From Pelomyxa schiedti (lineage: Eukaryota; Evosea; Pelobiontida; Pelomyxidae): DNA of 64,000 nt. Below are positions 35,286 to 51,005 of the stretch, in pieces; positions within the stretch are counted from its first letter, which is position 1; each line of letters starts with the position of its first letter. The notes under the pieces are model-generated. The model worked only from the letters and a program-made list of their open reading frames with translations, was not told where the DNA came from and searched no databases. The stretch is from contig JAHLWZ010000562.1 of assembly GCA_020536535.1 (NCBI GenBank), positions 8,498-72,497 on the forward strand, written 5' to 3'. A program made the translations under genes and the position numbers.

Positions 35286-38128
35286 ATGTCGAAGAAAGTC
35301 GCGTGCACCGAGTCGGACGATGTTGTGGACGAGGCAGATGACGTAAAGGTTGTGGTCAGCAAGTCTAAATCAAAGTCAGTAAGCATAGAAGTGGCGAAGG
35401 AATCTGCAGCGGCGACATGCATTACCACATCTACATCTACGAGTTCGTCGTCGGCGTCTTCGGCGTCTGCCGCGGCGCCGTCGGCACCTCCTATGACGCT
35501 GATCTTAAAGACGCCATCTGGGAAAGCCGTGTCTGTGGACGTTCCGCCCTCTGAAACTATTGGGGCACTGAGGACACGAGCGTGCGCTCTGGCGGGAGGT
35601 TCAGTTCCGAAGTCACGTGCCACCCTTGTCATCAGGGGAGGCAAGGTATCTATTGTCTCCGATTTGGCTTTGGGAGTAATTTCCTTTCTTTCTCGCTTAT
35701 CTGTAAATGAATAGGAGTTGACGGATAACTCATTGAGCATCGTTGCTGCTGGCTTGTCAAATGAGTGCACTGTCACCCTGAAAATTGCCGACCCACCTCC
35801 GATAGTGTGTAACCCTCCAGCTTCACTAGTAATAATAATATCTCAAGGGTCCTGACATTGAAGTAATGATCAAAATGGCCAGCGGGGAATGTTTCCAGCA
35901 GCAAATTAACGGGATAAATGACGTGCTAGATCTGCGATCCCGTGTGGCAACCCATGCTTCCGTGGCAGTTGACCGGGTTACCTTATCACTTGCCGGCACC
36001 GAACTTACAAACGGAACTACATGCAGCGATGCCGGGCTTGTTCGTGAATGTGTAATCAACGCTGTTGTGAAAGAGGCTCCACCGACTCCAGCGGCCCCGC
36101 CACCAATAGGTGGAATGTCGGAAGAAGAGAAACAGGCACTATTAAACAGTTTTGCTGACAGTTCCAAGGTAATAGACATCCTCTTCTGCTTTGATACAAC
36201 GGGTAAATCTTCTTTGCTTTTGTTGTGCAAGCCAAGTAAACTTAAAAAGGGAGCATGTATAGTGTACTCCAACAAGTACGGGATACTATTGAGCAAGCAT
36301 GTGAGCGTCTTGTTAAAGAGATTAAAGGAATTCGTATAGCTATAATGGCTATTGGTGATTACTGTGATGGTGTAACCAACTATGTCACTGAGTACATTGA
36401 TCTTTCAAATGACGCCAAAAAGCTCTCCAAATTTGTTCGTGAGGTAAAAGCTACCAGTGGTGGGGATACTCCAGAAGCTTATGAATGGTTTGAACCTAAA
36501 ATCGGTTTCGAGGAATTCACCAATAGTACAGGGGTCTGAGACAAGCGAGATCTCTGTCATGGAGACCTGACTCTTCCAAAGCACTTGTAATGATTGCGGA
36601 TTCCCCACCTCATCCGCCGTCATATACGAAGGAGAAGATCTGGTGGAAGACCGAAGCAGACAAACTTGCACAAATAGGTGTAAAAATCTACGGTGTGCAA
36701 GCTATGCCAAATCCTCAATATAGAAGTTTCTTTGAGGAGCTTGCCAGGCGTACGGGAGGACTGTATGTTCCGTTCAGCAACTTCAACTTAATTACCGAAA
36801 TGTTCCTTGCTGGTACATATACTTTGGAATTATGTACGTTAACTTTACCCCAGTGTGTTACCGTGAGGCCAATAAAGCAAAGCTGGAGAAATTCGCTGCG
36901 GAAATGAAGGCAGATGGTAAAATGAACGAAGCAATGACTCAAATGATTGACACACTATCTCAGCCAGACATGGAAAAGAAAACGTAGTTTTCATGTTATT
37001 CTCCTCTCCTCTCTCATCACCTACTGTAGAAAAGACAAGAGTAAACCTAAAGAGTCGGAAACAACTTCCACAACAACCACTTCAGCCCCCAAAACACCTA
37101 AGTACAATCCAAGTTGCCATGAGGATTGGTGGTCCCGAAAAAATGATCATGGTTCCCCCCAGTACCGACTTGTGATGGGGAAGTGGCTTCCAACAACAAA
37201 CATTCTTCCATCTTTCGAGGATATTGTGGATGGAATTTCCGACATATTGCCTTCCCTACCATCATTCTCATCTTCAACTCATTACTCTCCTCCTCCTACT
37301 GCATCTGGTACCGAACAAAAAATTGTTGTGTTGGGTGCTGGTGGTGTGGGCAAATCTTCTATTGTGATTCAATACATCCAGAGCCACTTGTTTGTCTTCT
37401 ATTGGGACCAATTTATAAAGCACTAACATCTTCCCTAGTATAGAGGAATATGATCCAACCATTGAAGACTCTTATGTAAAAGAACTAGCATCTATTATGT
37501 ACTAACTGTAAGTAGAGAAAGCAAGTTGTAGTAGATGGGTCTACTGTCATGTTGGATATCCTGGATACCGCAGGTATTTCCTTACTTTGTTGGTAGCAAG
37601 GTTTACTAATTCCCAGAAGGTCAAGAAGAGTTTTCTGCCATACGTGATCAGTGAGTCTCTTCTTATTTTTGCAAACTCTTACTATGCCAAGGTACATACG
37701 AACTGGAATGGGGTTTATTGTTGTCTATGCAGTGAACAGCCCGTCTTCATTTGATGAAGCTCCAACCTTTCACGAGCAAATTCTAAGAATTAAGGATACT
37801 GACCAAGTTCCATGTAAGCTGTACTTTTTTGACTGCGAAATGATAACTCCGGGCAGGTGTTATCGTAGGAAACAAAATAGACCTGGAATCTGAAAGGAAA
37901 ATAACCACAGCACAAGGAACGGAACTAGCCAAGAAGCTCAACGCGCCTTTCTTCGAGTCAAGTGCCAAAACGCGGATAAACATTGAGGAAACCTTCACAG
38001 GTTTTACCCCTTTTGTTGTGTCATAGGCTAACCTGGTGCCAGAGCTATCAAGGCAAATAACAGCCAAGGCCAAAGCACCCACACCCCCATCCAGTTCTTC
38101 TTCTTCAGGAGGCTGCCTTGTGTGTTGA
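35286..38128 (+). CDS. UBL-UBL-vWA-Ras GTPase fusion protein
   Basis: ATG 35286 starts a Ser-rich leader, then two ubiquitin-like segments (about 35488-35820 and 35850-36070). A VwkA-type von Willebrand A domain follows (VIDILFCFDTTG joined across an intron to SMYSVLQQ, a DxTxS-type MIDAS, then SGGDTPEA). A single exon (36999-37400) encodes the linker and runs directly into the Ras P-loop GAGGVGKSS. Later exons give HFIEEYDPTIEDSY, RKQVVVDG, LDILDTAGQEEFSAIRDQY, GNKIDL and ESSAK: all five G motifs are intact and closest to Ras/Rap. A downstream frame encodes NLVPELSRQI, a Ser/Pro linker and the CaaX-like end CLVC. The last junction (about 38000-38024) does not restore frame with a canonical intron, so the CaaX tail is probable rather than proven. 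The fused vWA may recruit partners or Mg-dependent ligands to the GTPase. Confidence 0.8.
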
Positions 38129-38320
38129 ATTTCGACACCCTTTGTACTGTGTTTCAATAGCCCGAAAGGGAGAGAGAGAAAAAAAAAGCAAAACCTTACG
38201 ATTTCATTTACCATTCGAATTCCTCGTTGGTTGGGGTAATGCCCTCAGTCCGACAACTTTTTGATGGAAGACTGAGAAAGAGGAAAAAAGCAAAAATTTT
38301 AAAATAAGGAATCTTTGGTG

Positions 38321-39686
38321 ATGGTGCGCACTGCCACTACTTTTTTTTTCCCTCCTTTGTTTTATTGAACGTTGGGTTGTAATGTGGCCGTAGTCTCGAC
38401 GATACGATACACGGACTACGATCTTTTCTCCGGAAGGTTGGTTTTTAACGCCCCTCTGTCTCTCATCGTATAGTTTCGCGTCGTTGTTTTGTTGTTTTTT
38501 TGGAGGTGGCAACACAAACGTGACTATGACTGACGTTTGAGTAAAGGGCGATTGTACCAAGTAGAGTATGCCATAGAGGCAATTTCTCATGCAGGAGCAG
38601 CTGTTGGTGTGCTGGCACGTGATGGAATTGTTTTGGCTGCTGAGAAGAAGTTGTCTGCAAAACTACTTGATCCTGGTCAATCCAGGTTTGCACCCGAAAA
38701 AGAACTAAACAAACCTACAAAAAAAATGGTCCTCAGAAGTATTTTGCAATTAACACTACTTAATCTTTCATCTTTGTAACATTGTATCTCATAACCTTTC
38801 ATATCCCAATGGGAGCCTTTTTTTTTTAATTCCAAAAAAGTGAGAAGATGTACCTGATTGACAACCACATGGCATGTGCAGTAGCCGGTATTACTGCAGA
38901 TGCAAACATCCTTGTAAGTTATCTTAGGCTGTCTTCACAACGGTGTGTTATTTTATCTAGATAAGTCTCAACATCTTACATTTACATCAGCTACTTATAT
39001 CGATACAACGAGCTAATGCCAGTCGAGCAACTCATCCAGCAGGTGTGTGATTTGAAACAGTCGTATACACAGTTCGGAGGACTTCGCCCATTTGGTGTAT
39101 CGTTCTTGTATGCAGGATGGGATGAACATTTTGGGTTCCAGTTGTATATGAGTGACCCAAGCGGCAACTATGGGGGGTGGAGAGCTACAGCAATAGGTTT
39201 GGTTTCATCATGCCATTTGTGAGCAGGGATAATATTGTTCCTTAATCAGGAGCCAATAATCAGGCTGCTCAATCGATCCTGAAGTCTGACTACAAAGAAG
39301 ACATTAACCTCAACGAAGCCCTCAAGCTAGCTGTCAAAATTCTATCCAAGACAATGGACTCCACCTCAATGTCAGCGGAAAAACGTACGGTCCCGCACAC
39401 CACTTCACTCTTCAATCCTCAAACTCTCAAATCACCCCTACGCATAACATACCACCCATCCCTTCACACTCCCAACTACCTATCGATCCACACTCAAAAC
39501 CCGCACCTTCACTCCAATATCTCGCTTTCAAGTTCTAACACTAACACCCACACAGTTGAAATCGGACACCTCACGCTGGATGCGGACGGCAACCCCAAGT
39601 TCCACTCCATGACACCAAAGGAGCTCGTTGCGCTCTTGGCCGAGTGCGAGGTAGCCGAGTCCACCACCACGTCCTCGTCGTCTTGA
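38321..39686 (+). CDS. PSMA4: 20S proteasome subunit alpha type-4 (alpha3)
   Basis: The initiator ATG (38321-38323) is immediately followed by a 70-bp intron. Exon 2 begins [14 protein letters not shown] and exon 3 continues [17 protein letters not shown], the signature N-terminus of PSMA4. Further conserved blocks are [56 protein letters not shown] and [16 protein letters not shown]. The C-terminus ([18 protein letters not shown], then after an intron VEIGHLTL and a Ser-rich end) also follows the family. Alpha subunits form the gated outer ring of the 20S core and have no catalytic threonine. Length is close to the usual 250-260 residues. The chance open frame through the last intron (Thr/His/Ser-rich) is not part of the protein. 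Confidence 0.92.
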
Positions 39687-39878
39687 TCGAGTTAAATTTG
39701 GCTTTAATTTGCTTGCTTCGCCGGGTTTTTTTTTTGTTTTTTCATCGCAGATTCGTTGTCGTTCTGTGTCTGATCAGACAAACCCAAAAAAACGAAAAGA
39801 TTTAGACAAATTAAAAAAACAAAAGAAACCCAACGACAACCATCAAAGAAACAAAAAACTCCCGAAGGGTCACGATCC

Positions 39879-40855
39879 ATGTCTACAGATATTGCACGTG
39901 AGTGCTCCACGCCATCCCACAATTCCACCTCACACCCTCTCCCTCTGCATTTAAAATGCACACGCTAACTTTTTTTTTTTTTTTTTCCATTCCTCTTTCT
40001 TACGGTTTGTAACACATACAATAATAACAGCTGAGTGTGGAAAATGTGGTGTAGCTGTTAGTAGCAATTACCTTACTGCCGTGGGCAAAAGGTGGCATGC
40101 AGCCTGTTTCGTGTGCGCTTCGTGCAACTCGGAGCTGTCTACAAACCCCTTCGTGAAAAAATCGTGTGCTTTCACACCCGCCTTCATCCCATATTTTCAT
40201 TTTACTTGAGTAGTATCACCCTCGCCATTTTACTTATAATACTGTAGACCCTTATTTCTCTTTTTTAACATAAACCTTCACTTTTTCTTAATTCTTATTC
40301 ACAGCGATGGCGCGTTGTGGTGCGTGAGGTGCAATGACGACCACAAGCGCAGAACTGCTCCCAAGTGTTCCAAATGCGGCATGGAGATTATGGATTCCCA
40401 GTACATTGAGGCTTCAGTATGCACCCAATTGAACATTCAGTGGCATTATGTTCTAACCAATAAATCAAAACCCTAGGGCAAGTCGTGGCACAAGTCATGC
40501 CTCTCTTGCGAGACCTGCAACACTCCCCTAACTGGGCGTTACTTCACAAAGAAGGGAAAGACCTACTGCCAGGAACACTATGACGAGCACTTCTCCCGAG
40601 ACTGCCATACCTGTGGAAAGCGAGTCCTGCGTTCAACAGAACAGTGCATTAAAGCCGTATGCCCTTTTTTCTTTATGTGCTCCTTTTTCCTTTTTTTTTT
40701 TTCTGTTCTGTATTTATTCACACATTTTTCAGCTTGGACATGGATTCCATTCGACTTGCTTTGTATGTGTCAGGTGCCACAAACAAATGGATGTATCCGA
40801 CAAGTTCTATGAGGAACACGGCGCTCCCCTTTGTTTGGCTTGCCACGGCCCCTAG
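39879..40855 (+). CDS. Three-LIM-domain protein
   Basis: The ATG at 39879 gives a very short first exon (MSTDIA). The rest is three LIM domains in series, each a double zinc finger with the usual C/H spacing. LIM1 is ECGKCGVAV, WHAACFVCASC and CVRC; LIM2 is KCSKCGMEI, WHKSCLSCETC and CQEHYDEHF; LIM3 is DCHTCGKRV, FHSTCFVCVRC and CLACHGP, ending at TAG 40853-40855. No catalytic domain is present. LIM-only proteins of this size are adaptors, often of the actin cytoskeleton or focal adhesions, which is family knowledge rather than seen here. Introns interrupt at about 39898-40031, 40159-40305, 40419-40476 and 40658-40731. Confidence 0.88.
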
Positions 40856-41039
40856 ACCATTCGTAATTCCTATTGTAACCCCAAGATAGCTAGAAAAAAT
40901 AAAAAAGAGTAATTTCACCAATCTCCCTTTGTTCTTTCTTGTTACCACCTTTGTACCCCAAGACAAGAAAGTCGTAAAGATAAAGAAAAGAAAAATTGGT
41001 AGTGTTATAAGGTTGGGTTGAAATGTGTGTACTATTGTG

Positions 41040-43247
41040 TCACAGTGAGATACCAAGCTTGAGCAGCTCCTGTTGGCAAACTGGGCCCTGTGCGAGGACT
41101 ATGTGTGCCACTGCTTCACTGACACTCTCAATGATGCAGGCGTTGACCATCCCTCCGATGTCCAGCAAGTCCCTGATTGGCTCGGGGATGAGAGACTCGA
41201 GAGGGTCAATGACCTCCTTGATGAGGGGGATGACTACTTTCTGGATGGGAGCAAGGACTGGCCGCTTGACAAACTCAATAGCGTACTTGGATACCAGGAA
41301 GAGGATGTTCTTGCGGGCGCACTTCATGGCTTTGCGGTAACCAATGATGAAAGACTCGTTGCACTTTGTTGGCCAGTCTCGGGTATCGCTTGCGTTGGTC
41401 ATGGCGCCGTAGAGGTAGTCTCCAAACTTCCAGCTGAACTTCTTGAGCATGCGCTTGTGGATGTACTTCTGAATGTCGCAGGAGAGCTCCCAGAAAGCAT
41501 CGGGTACAGGCCCAAGGTCAACCAGCAGAGTGGAAAGGTCCCACCAGAGCTCCCTTCCTGCACTCCTAATCTCATACCCGCGCCACCTGGTGCGCCATGC
41601 GGCGTCCCACTCCTCCCAGTCCAACTTCTGTTGTACTTCGTCAATCTTGGAGGGGTCTGCGGTTTTGGCGATCTCGTCTTTTTGCTTCATCAAGAAGACG
41701 ATTACGTCCATGTAGTTCTCGGGGTCGATCAACTCAATGAGGGAGTTGGCGATATCGATGATCTTAGAGAATGGAGAAAGAAGAAGCTTCAGTGCATCGT
41801 GAGCAAGATCCTTGCTGCACTCCCCAACCATGGCTTCAATCTGCTTTTGAATAGCATCCTCCATCTTCTTGTAAACATGCTTCTTGGTATCATGGACTAT
41901 GTCACGAATATCACGTGCCTTCTCAATATCCATAGTCATAATGGCATCGTTCAATTTGGTGTTAATGTCGGGAGCTTTCTCCACGGCGGGTTGAAGAGAT
42001 TCAACGAGAGGAGGGATAAGCTGCCTGAGGATGTTGCCCACAACCCGTTCAATCTGTTCCACGATGGGGGCAAGTGCTGCAGCCATACCACTCTTAATCT
42101 TGCCCTTAATTTCGGCTTTCACTTGGACGATTTTGTCAAACTGTTGCCCGAGGACCTCCTCTACTTTCTTCCTGAGAGGCTTTGCTTGCTCGGCAGCAGC
42201 ATTCCACGTCGCGGTAACGACGGGACCAACTGTAACACTTACTGACCTACAAAACATAAGGGACGAAATACAAAAAAAAATTGATGGAACCTGTAAGCTA
42301 ATTTAAGAGCGACCTTCCTGGCGGCTTCGGAGGGTGGGCACGCCTGGACAATGTCGTACCACATTTCCTTTCGAATTTCCTCAACGACCAGCTTGGAAAT
42401 GGCCTCGCCTTGGGTGTCCCAAACAATCTTCTTCCAAACCCAAAGGTCCCATTTCGTCCGTTCAATAGCGGCATCGAAGACCTTATCACCAAGAGGATCA
42501 TCGGATTTTACTGAAAAGCGTCAGGACAGAGATGAAGGAAATGAACGCAAACCTAATCCAAGGAATTTAAGAAGCTCTGGCTCTTTGGTGAGAGCCTCCA
42601 CCTCAGTCAAAGACTTGAGGTAATGAGTAAGACTCTTCTTTCGATCTTTGAGGAACTCCTTATGTAAGTTGCGGGCGCCGAAAGCAGAGCTTGCACCAGG
42701 GAGACGAGCATCAGCTGGCACCTTCTTGCCAAGCTGTTCACGGGGTAAGGCCACAGAAAGGTGAAAAAACAATCGACCTTCTTGTTAAGCAACTTGAATT
42801 CCTTGTACCTTCTGCTCTTGGTGGCTTCTCTTGTCTTGTAGCTTGCAACGACAATGTAACTCTAGTGCCACAAAGAAGAAAAATTAAGTAAAAAGGGTAA
42901 GTTGACATTAACAGGCATACCACGTAGGGATCAATATCCTCATCGAGCTTTTCCCAATTAGCAACCTTGGCAGACAGTTTGTCTTTGTTTTTCTTAGTTG
43001 GCTTGGTGCCTCTTGGTCTTCGGGGCTTTTGTTCAGTTGGGCCACGTGCAGCCCTCTTTTCTTCACGGAGGCGTTTCTCCTCCTCTTTGCGCTGTTTTTT
43101 CTCTGCGTTTTCAATGAGTTCGTCTTTGAGGCAGTTGAGGTAGTTTGAAGTAAAACGCCCTCCAACGCGTTGTGCAATTTGCTTAATGGTCTCGAGCTTT
43201 CCCGCGTCCACCGGGTTGCTCGGTTTCAAACTGGACAAGAACGACAT
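41040..43247 (-). CDS. PX-domain protein with conserved helical C-terminal region
   Basis: The ATG at 43247-43245 starts MSFLSSLKPSNP, a basic coiled region (KKQRKEEEKRLREEKR) and, after short introns, a PX-like phosphoinositide-binding domain: SYIVVASYKTREATKSRRYKEFKLLNKK, spread over exon joins, then VPADARLPG and KEFLKDRKKSLTHYLKSL. The remaining 500 or so residues are helical and have no catalytic motif. They include a long segment without introns at 41040-42230 (PIVEQIERVVGNILRQLIPP and similar amphipathic repeats). PX domains target endosomal membranes, so a sorting or tethering role is inferred. The rightward 390-residue open frame over the same DNA is an antisense shadow. The C-terminal family was not recognised. 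The stop codon is at 41040-41042. Confidence 0.75.
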
Positions 43248-43754
43248 GGATCTGTTTGCAAAGATGTCGGAAAATTATACGATACGCACCACGCAACGTG
43301 CGGGAAAGGGAAAAAAAAAAAAAAAGCGTCCCCGAGACTCGACCCGCGTGTGGTTGTTTCTTGGTAAGTGTGTGGTTTGTGCGTGAGATCTTCGGCGTCG
43401 TTTTTGATGTCCGTTGTCCTTACCTTGTGGTTGTTGAGGGGGTTTTTCTTTTCTTTTTGTGTTTTCTTTTTTTTTCCTTTTCGTGCGGTGTGCACAGGGC
43501 GTAAAAATGGTATTTCCAAAAAGGAACAGAAGACCACAATTGCTCGGACACGTTCGTTTTTAGATCTCTCAGTCCCCTAGGGGCCTGCTGCTGCCTCCAA
43601 GCCAATTTGGTGCTCTCTGGAGCGCGAAAGCTAAATTAGCATCCACCATTTCTCTTGAAACTCGCCTCCCTAATTAAAATCACTGTCGCTTCGCCAAAAA
43701 AACAAAAAAAAACCGTCCACAAGCAAGTATTCGAGAGACGTTGGGAACGAAACA
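43248..43754. promoter_or_regulatory. Divergent intergenic region between the PX and actin-fusion genes
   Basis: The PX gene starts leftward at 43247 and the actin-fusion gene rightward at 43755, so this 507-bp interval should contain both promoters. It includes a T-rich tract with TTTTCTTTTTG repeats near 43440-43480 and an A-rich tract at 43312-43325, but no recognisable element. Confidence 0.4.
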
Positions 43755-48547
<4,793 letters not shown>

Positions 48548-48668
48548 TGGGTGCTCTGTTCCTTCTCAGATGTAACCATAAGAACGTAAAAAAAAAACCA
48601 GCACATAAGTCAACCCTATCGTTTTTTTTTTCGAAAATCCAAGTTTTATGTAACGTAATGACCCCTGT

Positions 48669-50775
48669 CTAATGGGTTTGCTTCTTCCTCTTGAGGCCGA
48701 GTACTGCATCCAGGAAGGTGCATTTGTTCAGAGCACAACCGGCTGCATTAACTCCACAAATAAGAGCCCCAGGAACTCCACCGAATTCCACTTGTTCTCC
48801 AGCAACAAGTAGACCAGTACAGTGAGCCAATCTGCACTGGGGCTTGTGGTTCTTGGCCCAGTCGAAATTGAGCCTCATAGCATACGAAGCCCCGGGGTCT
48901 TTGCCGAGCCAGTGAAGGGTTGAGAGTGGGGTTCCGAATTCCACGTGTTTCAGGTGGTCTTTGCATTGAGGCCGGGCTGCGATTAGCCGTTCTATCATGG
49001 CATCTATGTTGGGAGTGAGGGCTAATGGTAACCGGATTGTGAGGGGAAGCTACAGACCTCCCAGCTGCGATTTGAATTTGAGGTATTCTGCTGGCCGGCT
49101 CCTAAATTTAGTTTCTTCCCACTCGGCAAACCAACTGTAGGGAGTCATGACAATTCCAACCAGAGATGTGAAATTGCTGTTGCTTGCCAGTTTCGCCTCG
49201 GTGCAGTAAAAGCCAAGGGGCATGTAATCGAACAACTCGCGCACATCATCTGGCCTTTTCTCTGGCAAATTGAACTATCCAGAGTAAGTACATGTAAGCT
49301 CGAAGTGGTAACTTACCGGTGTGTCCAGTTTGGCTGTAAATACATCTTTATTTGGTAATACGCACATAGTGGGAGACAAGCCAAGATTGTTCCAATTATC
49401 ATCCAGCCCCACAAAGCAACAAGAATATCCTATTCCATATTCTTCAGATTTAGGTACATACGACATAAACTTCCCAGCGCCCTACACAGGAGATATTCAG
49501 TACTTATTGGAGGGTACCCCATACCATCGACGCTGTGTTGGCAAATCCAATAGTGCTAATGACACAGTCAGCAGAATACTGTTCACCAGATTTTGTTTCG
49601 ACTCCGGTGCATTTAGACCCAGAGAACAGGAACTAAATTATAGCGGGTAAACCACTACTTACACAAGATTGTCTTGTTACCTTAGTTACTTTGCACGAGG
49701 TTTTGATTGCGCCTCCGCGATTGCGGATTCCTTCAAGCATAGCGCTGGCAATTGCTGGACCACCTCCTATTGGGTATGATCGAGTAAAAGTGCCCCAGGT
49801 CATTGCCAGACCTGCATTGGCTGGCATTTCGCTTGGACAAGTAGCCAGGACGTTGCAGGAAGACAGCCCAAGAATATGCCTCAGCTGCACATTACTTGTC
49901 AAATCTGTGCAATACTTGGATGTGTTACTATCTTTTTTTTGGTGGGAATAATACTTGTTTCCACGTAGTAGATGTTAAAGTTGAGCCAAATATCGCCCAT
50001 TTGATCTTCAACAAAGCCCTGAGGAGGAATGGAAATTCATTCAATGCAGAACGGAGAACAAGTTCACTTCCAGCAATGCTTCCGATACTACGTACGAGGG
50101 TAAAATGCTTTGTGATAGCTGCACTTTCAGTGGGAAATTTCTCTTTGAGGTATCTTTCACGTGCGTCTCCTTCAAGAGGATTGTGAATCTCATTTGTGAC
50201 TTTGCCACTCGGATCCAGGGAGTAGAAAGAACCCAGGGTTGCGTTGTGCCATTCATATTGCACCTTATTTTCACAAAGAGTATGCATGATAAACGACTTC
50301 AAATCATCACCTCTCAGCATAGAACCATCCAGGCAATGTAAGCCAACTTCGAAAGAATAAGGTCCCCTCTGTTCAAGCATTAGCCCACGAAACTCCACAT
50401 TATAATTAATGGTCAGCAAGTTAAATTTGGATTTTCTTTAAGAATGAGAACCCTGGGCAAACTAACCTTGAAAACATACATTGAACCACCAGGACTGTGA
50501 TGTTGTTCGAGAATCAAAACTCTCTTCCCGGCTCTACTCAGTACTGATGCCGCAGCCAAACCGCTCACCCCTGACCCCACTACTATCACATCCCACAATT
50601 TGCTCTCGTTCGAAGTGGCGGTGGCACTACTTGAAGCCTTCGATTCCCGCGTGTTCGAGTGCTCCATGAACAGAGAGTGTGAGGAAACAAACCAGCGGGA
50701 AAAAAGCTTGGCGAGGAGTATCAGTGCCAGGCCTGATGAGCCCAACAGAAGCACCAGGTCCCACCAGGCTCCCAT
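48669..50775 (-). CDS. RetSat / carotenoid isomerase-type FAD oxidoreductase with N-terminal membrane anchor
   Basis: The ATG at 50775-50773 begins MGAWWDLVLLLGSSGLALILL, a single hydrophobic segment suggesting an ER or other membrane anchor. A dinucleotide-binding motif follows (VIVVGSGVSGLAAASVL, then LEQHHSPGGSM), typical of the phytoene desaturase/CrtISO/retinol saturase family. Further conserved parts are FEVGLHCLDGS, TWGTFTRSYPIGGGPAIASAML, TPLSTLHWLG and a C-terminal FAD-proximal segment TGLLVAGEQVEFGGVPGAL. The length of about 600 residues suits all-trans-retinol 13,14-reductase-like enzymes. The substrate in a protist is not predictable; several members act on carotenoids or other polyenes. 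At least five introns of 40-60 bp are needed. The stop lies at 48669-48671, 121 bp from the stop of the convergent actin-fusion gene. Confidence 0.82.
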
Positions 50776-51005
50776 TTTTATTCAGGAATATCAGTAAAGA
50801 AAGGAGGGGGAAAAAAAACTCGAAGGGAGTTCCTCTGTTGCGAGTTCGGTTCTCTCCACCCACTGGAAAAGGTGAAGGTTTGTGTGGCTGGTACATCACC
50901 GCACACAGCGAGATTTGATGGAGATGGCGCTGCCACCTGCCGCAAATAGGAAGATTGCAATGAAGTTTCACAACGATTCACTCCGTGATTGAGAAAGACT
51001 CGGCG
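50776..51005. promoter_or_regulatory. Divergent promoter region
   Basis: Two genes diverge from this 230-bp interval: the oxidoreductase leftward and the radical SAM gene rightward. No defined element is visible. Confidence 0.35.

Noticed and set aside
41073-42245. A 390-residue rightward open frame
   Set aside because: It lies exactly antisense to the long PX-protein exon, whose translation has sensible helical composition and continues the conserved gene; the rightward translation has no family similarity.
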